A stretch of 64,000 nt of DNA, from NCBI GenBank assembly GCA_025618425.1, contig CM046846.1:26001063-26065062 (forward strand), given 5' to 3'. The position numbers and the translations under genes are program-made. This document shows positions 24,701 through 30,521 of the stretch, piece by piece. The notes under the pieces are model-generated. The model had not been told where the DNA came from. It did not search any database and saw nothing but the letters and a program-made list of their open reading frames with translations. Numbering within the stretch: position 1 is the first letter of the stretch; every line of letters begins with the position of its first letter. The DNA is from Heliocidaris tuberculata (Eukaryota; Echinodermata; Echinoidea; Camarodonta; Echinometridae).

Positions 24701-26000
24701 AGAATATCATGCATTGCATATACCAAAGAATATGTGACTTTCCATGGTGACATGTTTCATATTTAATCTAAATTCTAAGTTCATGATGTCTTCATCAAGG
24801 GGCAGGGGTGTCGCTAGACCATTTCGAGTAGGAGTGGGGGTATTGGAACAAATTTCCCATCAAGGTAGCTGAAAATTTTTTCAACAATGAAAAAAATAAA
24901 GTCTTCAATTTTTTAGGAGTTACCAAAATATTATTAAAATGTCCAATTTGCTGACAGAAATCTTTATGGGGAGGGATGTCCTTAATGGGGGGGGGGGGGG
25001 GGGGGGATGGGGGTACACCCTCACCCCCTCTAGTGATGCCCCTGAAGTCAGCTCTCTTAAAATTCGTACCAAAGAATGCAGCTATGAATTTCCTGTTCAT
25101 TCATTATTTTGAGAATCAAATGACAGAAAGCTAGTTACCCAGTAGTATTTTTGTGAATTTGATGTTTTATTTCCTGTTCATTCATTATTTTTTTAGAATC
25201 AAATGACAGAAAGCTATTTACCCAGTAGTATTTTTGTGAATATTTGATGCTTTTATTTTGAATTGTTTTGATTCTCCTTGTGCAAGACATTATTCTAGAT
25301 TCAAAGGACCACTTTTTTTTTTCTTCAAAATTCATCTTGAAAGCACTTTTGTCGGCATAGGTCTTTAGGGGATAGGAAAACCTTGCTTGAAAACTTTGGC
25401 TTGAGTAAAATGATACAATTGAATGAATGAATGAATGAATGATTTGTTGAATGATGACTTGTTGATATGTTTTGCATCAGTTAGGATAGAAACTCTTATT
25501 GTTGGTTGATTCATGATAACTTCCGGGAACATAAATGTATAGTAAGAACAAAAATCAAGGCCATATGCTCTATAGTTGTTAAGATATGATTAATTGTGAC
25601 TAGACCATTTTAGAGTTCCCCTAGGTCTATGGTTGGTTTTTCAGCCCCTATTTTGCAGTGTTTTTGTAGGAAATATCTCAAGGCAAAATTTTATTGATTT
25701 TTAACAAATTGAAGAGCCTTTGAAGAGGGGCTAACATTTTATATTTGCTAGAAGTAAAGTTTTAAGCTGAAAAAAAAAATATTTGTATGAAATTTTCAAT
25801 TCTTTTCATTGTAACATTCTGATTATTGTTTACAGGTTGAAGACGTGGCCAGGAATTTCGGGGCTACCCTCGCAGCAGCAAGCGAGGCTCATGGGAAGCC
25901 GCTAAGTGATCCCAAGATGCAACAGCTGCTCAGGAAGGCCCAGACAATGGCCGCTCTCCTCTCCGCTCTCATGAGAAGTCTGCGTATGCTGCAACACTGA
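2221..26000 (+). CDS. FRMPD4-like: FERM and PDZ domain-containing scaffold gene, 3' part (12 exons)
   Basis: Twelve exons with GT-AG borders join in one frame: 2221-2380, 5243-5347, 6331-6462, 8586-8705, 10869-11005, 11511-11637, 12124-12216, 13228-13422, 14806-14944, 15347-15554, 16060-20635 and 25836-26000, giving 2051 codons after one split base. The order is post-PDZ linker, FERM F1 ([17 protein letters not shown]), F2 helices ([30 protein letters not shown]), F3 (PH-like; ending [13 protein letters not shown]), a very long acidic/serine/proline-rich tail and a helical C-terminus. These motifs match the FRMPD1/3/4 family by eye, closest to FRMPD4 (Preso). Family knowledge: membrane-cortex scaffolds; FRMPD4 binds PSD-95 in neurons and FRMPD1 binds AGS3. 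The WW and PDZ modules and the start codon would lie upstream of base 1. Assignment to the family is firm; assignment to one vertebrate paralogue is not, because an invertebrate may have a single pro-orthologue. Confidence 0.9.
3159..4071. mobile_element. Long foldback element, probable TA target site
   Basis: Inverted arms of about 270 bases. The left end starts AAACTCCTCAAAAAAAGTTC and the right end is the mirror, GAACCCTTTTTGAGGGGTTT. Both arms contain the blocks TGTAATTATGGAATGTG (mirrored as CACATTCCATAATTACAT) and the AGTGAATTCTCCTTTC segment. A TA lies at each boundary, which would fit a Tc1/mariner-type target, but two bases are weak evidence. A 20-base piece (ACATGTAGTAACAAGAGAG) is locally duplicated in the right arm near 3987-4024. 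There is no ORF of note. Confidence 0.8.
4626..4769. repeat. Palindromic short repeat, GTTTCAT-arm family
   Basis: A hairpin-like unit starting GCCCTATTTCATGAAACTT and ending AAGTTTTATGAAACAGGGC. Its inner part (AGCCAATCAGATGCAAG) is the reverse complement of the inner part of two copies at 30188-30521, so it is a dispersed family and not a local accident. Confidence 0.8.
5243..5347 (+). CDS. FRMPD exon: start of FERM F1 lobe
   Basis: The acceptor is TCTTCAACAG|CCC and the donor AAG|GTATGT. It has 35 codons, phase 0 at both ends. It encodes [19 protein letters not shown] followed by [13 protein letters not shown], the ubiquitin-like F1 start characteristic of FRMPD proteins. The first 30 bases past the donor are ordinary intron, and a TTAA foldback element begins at 5378. 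Confidence 0.9.
5348..6330 (+). other. FRMPD intron with one MITE
   Basis: A 983-base intron in phase 0. Half of it is the foldback element at 5378-5887; the remainder is AT-rich with no other feature seen. Confidence 0.7.
5378..5887. mobile_element. TTAA foldback MITE, family A, copy 1
   Basis: A 510-bp element bounded by TTAA. The left end is TTAAAGGTAATGTTTAGTTT and the right end, read inward on the other strand, is TTAAAGCTCATGTACAGTTT, so the terminal repeats match with a few changes. The interior includes TAGGTGCCGGGTCAGGGATA. Two further copies in the opposite orientation lie at 9099-9602 and 55629-56522. Non-coding. Confidence 0.88.
6331..6462 (+). CDS. FRMPD exon: rest of FERM F1 lobe
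   Basis: The acceptor is CATACACAG|GAG and the donor CAG|GTTGGT, a weak but valid donor. It has 44 codons, phase 0 at both ends. It encodes [20 protein letters not shown] and then [20 protein letters not shown], the F1 helix and following strands. A foldback MITE (6482-6921) starts only 20 bases after the exon end. Confidence 0.9.
6482..6921. mobile_element. TTAA foldback MITE, family B, copy 1
   Basis: The arms start TTAAAGATAAAGTTGAGTTC and mirror the right end ending GACCTTATCTTTTAA, with one base of slippage. Shared arm blocks include GAGTTCTGGTCATG and its mirror CATGACCAGAACTC, and GAAACTGTCT against AGACAGTTT. A diverged relative lies near 58690-58900. It starts 20 bases after an exon donor. 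Confidence 0.8.
7275..7869. mobile_element. TTAA-type foldback MITE, family C
   Basis: A 595-bp element with arms of about 250 bases. It begins TTAAAGGAGAATGAAACCCT and ends AGGGTTTCATTCCCCTTCAA, where the last TTAA has one change. Both arms carry TCCTCAAATTGGCAATGTTG or its mirror, and AGAGAGGATAGAGAGAAGC or its mirror. Non-coding. Confidence 0.82.
8020..8580 (+). repeat. Decayed tandem repeat in intron
   Basis: About nine degenerate units of roughly 50-65 bases repeat the theme CCACTTTCATATGTGGATAG, ATTTTATATTTGGTCTAGTG, ATTC. Spacing and sequence vary, so this is an old array. It runs into the acceptor region of the exon at 8586. Confidence 0.7.
8586..8705 (+). CDS. FRMPD exon: F1/F2 junction
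   Basis: The acceptor is GTTACCAG|ATT and the donor CAG|GTCAGT. It has 40 codons in phase 0. It encodes the block [18 protein letters not shown] followed by AFEYFYQQ, equivalent to the FRMPD segment with a leading strand (RISFVPKD type) and the first helix of F2. A decayed tandem repeat occupies the intron up to about 10-15 bases before the acceptor. Confidence 0.9.
8706..10868 (+). other. FRMPD intron with one MITE
   Basis: A 2.2 kb phase 0 intron. It holds family A MITE copy 2 at 9099-9602; the remainder is AT-rich sequence with no supported feature. Confidence 0.7.
9099..9602. mobile_element. TTAA foldback MITE, family A, copy 2
   Basis: A 504-bp copy in reverse orientation to copy 1, bounded by TTAA at both ends (starts TTAAAGCTCATGTACAGTTT, ends ACTAAACATTACCTTTAA). 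It keeps the interior site GTTTGTTTAATATGCCAC at about 9464-9481 intact, which is the empty form of the nested insertion seen in copy 3. Confidence 0.88.
10869..11005 (+). CDS. FRMPD exon: F2 helices
   Basis: The acceptor is ATACATATAG|TGC and the donor ATTGA|GTAAGT, leaving phase 2. It encodes [15 protein letters not shown], then [14 protein letters not shown] and KVSLKVI. The CNDV.QERF.PE motif is the standard FERM F2 signature of this family. The split codon becomes Glu with the next exon. Confidence 0.9.
11006..12123 (+). other. Two short FRMPD introns (11006-11510 and 11638-12123)
   Basis: Both introns are AT-rich and flank the exon at 11511-11637. No repeat family or RNA gene is recognised in either. 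Confidence 0.6.
11511..11637 (+). CDS. FRMPD exon: F2 helices
   Basis: The acceptor is TGACCTGTAG|GAA and the donor AAG|GTAACT. Its first base finishes the Glu codon from the previous exon and it ends in phase 0. It encodes [18 protein letters not shown] and [19 protein letters not shown], matching the FRMPD F2 region with the conserved NQNL.PPG.K turn. Confidence 0.9.
12124..12216 (+). CDS. FRMPD exon: end of F2, entry to F3
   Basis: The acceptor is TCTATTCCAG|CAT and the donor TTG|GTATGT. It has 31 codons in phase 0. It encodes [18 protein letters not shown] and [11 protein letters not shown], the conserved LQAK.HYLK helix and the first F3 strand (FRMPD4 has the same layout). A CT-rich minisatellite starts within ten bases of the donor. 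Confidence 0.92.
12217..13227 (+). other. FRMPD intron with CT-rich minisatellite
   Basis: A phase 0 intron of 1.0 kb. The first 300 bases are a CT-rich array; the rest is AT-rich with a CAAA-rich patch near 12838 and nothing else supported. Confidence 0.6.
12225..12499 (+). repeat. CT microsatellite with three longer 71-79 bp units
   Basis: Runs of CT separate three near-identical copies of a pyrimidine-rich unit starting CTTGCTGTTTCTTCTTGTC at 12257, 12336 and 12407. Open frames on both strands here are only low-complexity readings. The array begins 8 bases after a splice donor, so it could add strong polypyrimidine tracts to the intron. Confidence 0.92.
13228..13422 (+). CDS. FRMPD exon: FERM F3 (PH-like) strands
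   Basis: The acceptor is GTATGTACAG|GAT and the donor CAG|GTGGGT. It has 65 codons in phase 0. It encodes [32 protein letters not shown] and [13 protein letters not shown], the beta strands of the F3 lobe, with the VGPR-type turn seen in FRMPD proteins. It is GC-richer than the flanking introns, as expected for coding sequence here. Confidence 0.9.
13983..14255 (-). CDS. Short SAP-domain protein, intronic and antisense
   Basis: A 90-residue ORF with its own ATG. Residues about 11-44 form a SAP motif: helix [12 protein letters not shown], turn GIPCNGK, helix [14 protein letters not shown] domains usually bind DNA or RNA. A basic patch GRKRRR (58-63) and the tail [17 protein letters not shown] follow. 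This resembles, from memory, the N-terminal module of invertebrate proteins that continue into SWIM/YqaJ-type regions. Here a TAG stop ends it and no donor site is visible, so it may be a truncated copy, a retrocopy or a genuine mini-gene. The upstream region on its strand has two ACTTCCGG ETS-type sites and is CpG-rich, which favours transcription. Codon use and GC content differ from the surrounding intron. Confidence 0.6.
   Translation of the reverse strand: MASVSQDFKNMTILQLKAFLTERGIPCNGKRKLELELLVRRAAECYSVIEPCDREASGRKRRRVPAADGSVRDLNDKAVSWKADFKYFSQ
14256..14420 (-). promoter_or_regulatory. Candidate ETS-type promoter of the SAP ORF
   Basis: Two ACTTCCGG sites on the minus strand (plus-strand CCGGAAGT at 14352-14359 and 14369-14376) lie about 100-120 bases upstream of the ATG at 14255, in a CpG-rich patch. 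A third site is at 13825-13832, past the ORF end. Paired ETS sites without a TATA box are common in metazoan housekeeping promoters. There is no direct evidence of a start site. Confidence 0.4.
14806..14944 (+). CDS. FRMPD exon: end of F3 helix
   Basis: The acceptor is TGTTCATGCAG|CCC and the donor GAAG|GTAAAT, leaving phase 1. It encodes [20 protein letters not shown] and then [13 protein letters not shown]. The A.GYYRLLV motif closes the FERM domain in the family. The tail that follows ([10 protein letters not shown]) has no clear family match. Confidence 0.9.
14945..15346 (+). other. Short FRMPD intron
   Basis: A 402-base phase 1 intron. AT-rich; no repeat or RNA recognised. Confidence 0.6.
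15347..15554 (+). CDS. FRMPD exon: post-FERM linker
   Basis: The acceptor is TTCTTCCGCAAAG|CT and the donor AGAAA|GTAAGT, leaving phase 2. It joins in frame to both neighbours. It encodes [20 protein letters not shown], a basic patch (PKRRKTR) and then [18 protein letters not shown]. The basic patch could be a nuclear localisation or phosphoinositide-binding segment; that is only a guess. Confidence 0.88.
15555..16059 (+). other. FRMPD intron with TA microsatellite
   Basis: A 505-base phase 2 intron. It holds an ATA/AATAAT run after the donor and a TA array at about 15691-15742. The open frame at 15669-15896 is a reading of this array. Confidence 0.7.
16060..20635 (+). CDS. FRMPD giant exon: disordered scaffold tail
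   Basis: One uninterrupted exon of 1525 codons plus one split base, from TATTTACAG|C to AAAAAG|GTAAGA. The first half (about 16060-18520) is very rich in Glu, Asp and Ser, with casein-kinase-like S/D/E clusters. Short hydrophobic helices break it, including [18 protein letters not shown] and [15 protein letters not shown]. The second half is basic and proline-rich, with likely SH3/WW ligands: [11 protein letters not shown] near 18928, [11 protein letters not shown] near 19037 and [12 protein letters not shown] near 19994. From about 20340 a helical, ordered segment begins ([34 protein letters not shown]) that continues in the last exon. It is much longer than the equivalent tail exons I know in vertebrates. 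Many antisense and shifted frames overlap it and are shadows. Confidence 0.93.
22628..22945 (-). mobile_element. tRNA-derived SINE
   Basis: On the minus strand the element begins with a tRNA-like head: a D-arm-like block, an anticodon-arm-like ACTCTCAATCC and a B box close to GGGTTCAAATCTC. Further along come the body and an (ATT)n tail, seen on the plus strand as AATAATAAT at about 22639-22664. A body piece (plus-strand ATATCACATTATGATA) recurs in the other orientation near 42231-42255. Pol III type; no coding capacity. Confidence 0.65.
24803..25044. mobile_element. hAT-like MITE
   Basis: The ends are CAGGGGTGTCGCTAGA and, inward from the other side, CAGGGGCATCACTAGAG. CAGGGG termini with a following CTAGA block are typical of hAT non-autonomous elements. 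No clear 8-bp target duplication is visible. The interior has a 20-odd G run at about 24988-25008. Confidence 0.6.
25085..25243 (+). repeat. Direct duplication of about 75 bases
   Basis: The segment TTTCCTGTTCATTCATTATT, then GAATCAAATGACAGAAAGCTA, TTACCCAGTAGTATTTTTGTG occurs twice, starting near 25088 and 25170. The two copies differ by a few bases. Confidence 0.85.
25836..26000 (+). CDS. FRMPD last exon: C-terminal helices and stop
   Basis: The acceptor is GATTATTGTTTACAG|GTT and the stop codon TGA is at 25998-26000. It has 54 codons in phase 0, and a 5.2 kb intron separates it from the giant exon. It encodes [40 protein letters not shown] and [14 protein letters not shown]. With the end of the previous exon this looks like an amphipathic four-helix bundle of about 145 residues, similar in feel to FAT/talin-type bundles. 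That resemblance is by eye only. The protein ends in LQH and does not carry a clear PDZ-ligand terminus. Confidence 0.88.
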   Translation, partial: VEDVARNFGATLAAASEAHGKPLSDPKMQQLLRKAQTMAALLSALMRSLRMLQH

Positions 26001-26186
26001 CATCGGCGTAACCAATGCTTCTGGCAACCCTCTCGGCAACGAAGCAAAAATCTGTCTCATCTGAAACATTTTTTAGTCAAATTTGCCTTTACAATGTCAC
26101 ATTGATGTATGTGACACTGTTTTCATGAATAAGCTGTGCTCTGGTATTCATGGTATATGGTCTTTTTTTCAAGAAAATGCTCACAT

Positions 26187-26549
26187 TTAAAGTGTACCAA
26201 TCACCTGAAAAATTAATTTGTGTACAGCTAGAATGTATAAAATCAACCTCAAACACTTTACCTGGCCTTCTATGGGTTAATGGTTAAATGAGTATGAAGA
26301 AAATAAAGGAAAACTTAATCTAACTCGGAGTTGGGTTCCACTCAGGCCCTTATTCTATGCGAGCGTGTATTGGTGTCGGGTGTGTCGACTAGTCTCATCA
26401 CAAGTCGCTGTAATGTTTATTAGGAGTGTATTTCAACTTGCAATATCTCTTCATAGGAATAACATTTGAAGCTTACATTTTGAATCTATATATAGACATT
26501 GGACCCCTAACACGCGGAGCAATATTTTTTTGTGATTGGTACACTTTAA
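26187..26549. mobile_element. TTAA foldback MITE, family D
   Basis: A 363-bp element bounded by TTAA, with an almost perfect terminal repeat: TTAAAGTGTACCAATCAC on the left and its mirror GTGATTGGTACACTTTAA on the right. It lies 187 bases past the FRMPD stop codon, so it is probably transcribed in the 3' UTR. Confidence 0.82.
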
Positions 26550-27649
26550 GGAGATGATTTTTTTCCCACATGGGTGCTAATTATCCTCTTCAACAGAGGG
26601 CCTTTTTTAATACATACATGTATTGAGACAGAAATTAAAGATGATTTTTTAACGGAAATATATTGTTAATAGTTGGTACATATGAAATAACCAAGCCAAA
26701 ATTTGTTAGATAATAGGTGAACAGCCACTAAAACAGTATATCTGTTTTAGATGCATAAAAAATGGGGAGCTTTTCGCTTTATATCCATCCATCCATCCTA
26801 CATTATGTATGGAATATAAAAATTAAAAATTATTCACACTAGTATTATGCCTTAGATTTAATGCTTTGAACTGTACACCTGTAGAGGGAATCGTATATAA
26901 TCTGGAGAGCAAAAACACCTCATAAGAGATGTTTTAAATCTAAGGAAACAGCTTGATATACTGAAATCATCCTGTGCTGGACGCTTTACAAGGATACTTC
27001 AGGTTTTCTTTCTGCACAATTCAAGCAAGCAACTATTATTTGCTGAGCAAATGAGAACCAGACATCATGTCCCCAATGCTAGGCATGATAGTCTGTCATT
27101 GTTCAGTGATCCACTTCACGTAGACACACACACTCAGAGGGGAAGTATTACATTATCCCATGTATTTGTTTTTGTGTAGTTGACTGGCAGGTTTGTGCGG
27201 ATGTAGTGTAGTCTGCAGTCGCAACTTTGTAAGCACCATAACACCTTGATTGAGCAGTTCACAGTAGTCTGAATATTTTACAATTTTGAATGGATCTCTG
27301 CTGACAACTATTCTATTCATCAAGGACTTCTGTAGTAGCGATTGACAAATCATGATATTTTTTAGTGAAGAATATCTATTGGAATACAGTACCATAGGAG
27401 TAAAGGTGGTCAGAAGTGCAAGGAATTGAATCGGAAAACTATACTCCCTAAACTGGTATGGAATAACAAGACTATTCAAACCCCAAAACCATGGCAATGG
27501 AAAGCTATGTGCACCACTAAAGTGAACAAATAATAAATGATATGAAACAAGCAGCTTATATTAGCAAGGCACTTAAACCTCAATATCATATTTGTCCGGA
27601 GATTGTACCACCAATATGATTCTGTTGCTGGTATGGAGGGTAGTTCAAG

Positions 27650-28141
27650 TTAACTCTTTCAGTGCGTGCCGATGTCACATATATGTGACAGATAGACTTG
27701 TCATTTTCATTCACTAATTGCTCGACCACAGGAAAGGTACATGGTGGTCAATGTATATCAAAATTTTGAGCATAAATCAAGCATTCTCAATATTTGATTA
27801 TAATTATATGCTACAATGGAGATTTTCAGAGAAAATTGCTGATTTTTAAAAAGATATTAGCTTATTTCAACATTAAACAATAGTAAACAAATGAGAAACC
27901 AGAAAATAGTGGACAAAAAAGAAACTCAACTGTAATTTTCAATAATTCTTATGCATGAAGTTGGGTAAAGCAGTAATGTTTGGTATTATAAGAAATGGTA
28001 ACAAATTTCCTCCAATTTTGTATACAATATTTTGTAAAATAATAGATGGTTAATGAAGTGCACACATTTGAAAAGTAAGCATTGATCACATTTTGGTATA
28101 ATTTTGAAGAGAGCTAAACCCCTTGACACAGTAAGAGTTAA
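27650..28141. mobile_element. TTAA foldback element, family E
   Basis: The left end is TTAACTCTTTCAGTG and the right end, read inward, is TTAACTCTTACTGTG. The 492-bp element has short terminal repeats and an AT-rich centre. It resembles in its ends the TTAACCCTTTC family at 55976 and 56539. Confidence 0.6.
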
Positions 28142-30076
28142 TTTGTTAGTCATCTGAAGCTATTACAGGAAATAAAGTAGATGTTAATGAGAAAAGTGTT
28201 AGTTTGCTTATATGCTTATTTTTCATTTCTTCTCTGATTTTGCTTTTTCCTGTGCTAAATGTCTAAAAAAAATTCTTGGGGAAAAAGTATCAGTATTTTA
28301 TACTTCTTCTTTCGCTCTATCATTATTACATTATTGAGTTTTTCATCACTTAAATCAAATAATGGAAACTGTGAATGTATTCCATGTAAAAAAAATGTGT
28401 GACAATTTCACCTTGGGAAATTCAAAAGCGAGGCACCTTGTTAACATTCTTTTTCTTTAAAATGCTATTTTATGTCCAAAATGCAAGATATAGTTTTGAT
28501 AAGTAAACTATGTTTCTGCACTTCTTATGTTACAAAGATTTTATGTTATTATATTTTGTATACCTCTAAGTAAATGGCTGACATCTTTTAATATACAACC
28601 TGCTGGAATATACTTCTTGCTTGTTTTGATCAAATTATGTTTATGGCTGCTTTTACCACTAATGTGCAAGATATTCTTTTTACATACACAGAAAAGTGCA
28701 AGTCTTTTTCTATTTATCTTTAGAAATTATGTAGAGCTTATTTTTATATATTTTCCCCTATAAAGTCTCATATTCTCAACATATGTAAAAAAGAAATTGT
28801 GATGAGGAAATAAATATTTACTAAGTGAAAGCACCTTGATCTTTCAATATCTATAGTATTGATAAACCTATTCATAATGGTGATTCTAATGATATGGTGC
28901 ATTTTTAAAAATCTAACTGTAACACAAAGTGATAAACTTTTTTTTTACTTCAAAAAGTTAGTGACAAAAATAATAAGTTTCAAGATTCAGATAAACTGTA
29001 CTTGTGCATGAATGTTTAAGAAGACATTTACCTTATATTTTGTATCAGAATATGTACTACGTTTCCATTCAGATGAAGAAGATTATGCATTATTTTAGGT
29101 TAATAAATGTTTGGAACTATTCTAAACTGAAGCATTTAATGGAATATAGTTAATCATGTTATAAATTATGTGAGTGAAAAGAATCATTCAAGTGGCTTGT
29201 CATTGTAATCATAGGTGCTATTATTCTTCTTTCAGCATTTATACTCCTATGATTGCATTTTATTTGATGGAACTGTGACAAAGACAATAAAAATTACACA
29301 TTCCTTAAATGAAATTTTACATTTTATCAAATTAATTAATTAGACTTGTTTGTAAAGACCATAAATTGACAATGACCAGCATGAAATATTTTTGCTGTCA
29401 GACAAGATGGTACAAATATTTTTGTGTTAATATTATTTTTAAATTGAATTGGCTCCATTAACAGTTTTGTTACTGAAATCACCAACTTCACATATGCTTA
29501 CATGTAGTTGTAGCTTTTTGAGCAATATCATATATTTCAGAAATAAACACTGTATCAAAGCAATTTTTGGCTAGCTGAAACTGCAATGTTCATTTTTTTT
29601 TTCTAAAGCAGCAAGTACATTCTGTTATGTCCATTATGATGAATATTTCTTAAATGTTTTTGTATTCAGTTTTTCTAATGCCATTGATTGGGAATTATTT
29701 GAAATGAACTAAACTGATATATGTGATGAATATTTTTGATTCAAGTTTGTGTACAAATCAAATTTTATGTGTATGTATAAATTTGCTGTGATATGTTGAT
29801 GTTTCGTTTGCTCGCATTGTATTCTATATTTAGATATTTTGATTGTTCTTATCTGTAAATTTAGTTGGAGTAGATATCATTTAAGGTGGTATTATCCCAC
29901 TGTTGTCATATAATAAGGTCATAAATATATAGCAAGTATATTTGTTGTGGAATTTGAAATGTGTGAGATATTCAGTATACCGTTAGTACATACAGAGAGT
30001 ATTATACTACTAAAGATACAAGTACTTCTTTCATGCAATGGCGGGAAAAATTGTGAAGGAGATGTTAAAATCATGG

Positions 30077-30156
30077 TTAACCCATTGAACACTGGAACTG
30101 ACCGGTCCCTGTATTAAGCCTATGAGAATGAGAGAATGCGGGAGTCAACAGGTTAA
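30077..30156. repeat. Miniature TTAA palindrome
   Basis: An 80-bp unit with ends TTAACCCATTGAACACTGG and, inward, TTAACCTGTTGACTCCCG. Probably the smallest member of the TTAA foldback group, but it is short enough that chance cannot be excluded. Confidence 0.5.
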
Positions 30157-30187
30157 CAAGTAACTTGCAGGTGTAGCATTGGGTTCT

Positions 30188-30324
30188 GGGCCCTGTTTCA
30201 TAAAACCTGTCATCAATGACAAGTTGCAAGAACTGTTATAAGCTACTGAAATCCTTGCATCTGATTGGCTGAGAGCAAATTTGTCAGTAAAAATCACCAA
30301 CAAGACACTTGATGAAATGCCCCG
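30188..30324. repeat. Palindromic short repeat, GTTTCAT-arm family
   Basis: It starts GGGCCCTGTTTCATAAAAC and ends with a weaker mirror TTGATGAAATGCCCC. The core CTGTTATAAGCTACTGAAAT, then CTTGCATCTGATTGGCTGAG, is shared with the next copy 200 bases on and with 4626-4769 in reverse. Confidence 0.75.
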
Positions 30325-30383
30325 CTGGTCATGAAAGGGCATCTCAAAAGTCATTTGTAATCGTTGGTCATACAGTACATCAA

Positions 30384-30521
30384 GGGAGCGTTTCATGAAA
30401 GGAAGTTGTCAGATATTTTGTCCGACAACTGTTATAAGCTACTGAAATCCTTGCATCTGATTGGCTGAGAGCAAATTTGTCGGATAAAATATCTGACAAG
30501 TCCTTTCATGAAACGCCCCCC
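30384..30521. repeat. Palindromic short repeat, GTTTCAT-arm family
   Basis: Arms GAGCGTTTCATGAAAGGA and its mirror TCCTTTCATGAAACGCCCC, with an inner mirror pair CAGATATTTTGTCCGACA and TGTCGGATAAAATATCTG. The core is the same as in the copy at 30188. Confidence 0.85.

Larger units (their letters stand above)
20636..25835 (+). other. Large FRMPD intron
   Basis: A 5.2 kb phase 0 intron between the giant exon and the last exon. It contains a minus-strand tRNA-derived SINE (about 22628-22945), a hAT-like MITE (24803-25044), a duplicated segment at 25085-25243 and GAAT microsatellite sequence near 25419. The frames at 22218-22586 and 23956-24342 show no family match or splice logic and are left uncalled. 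Confidence 0.6.
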
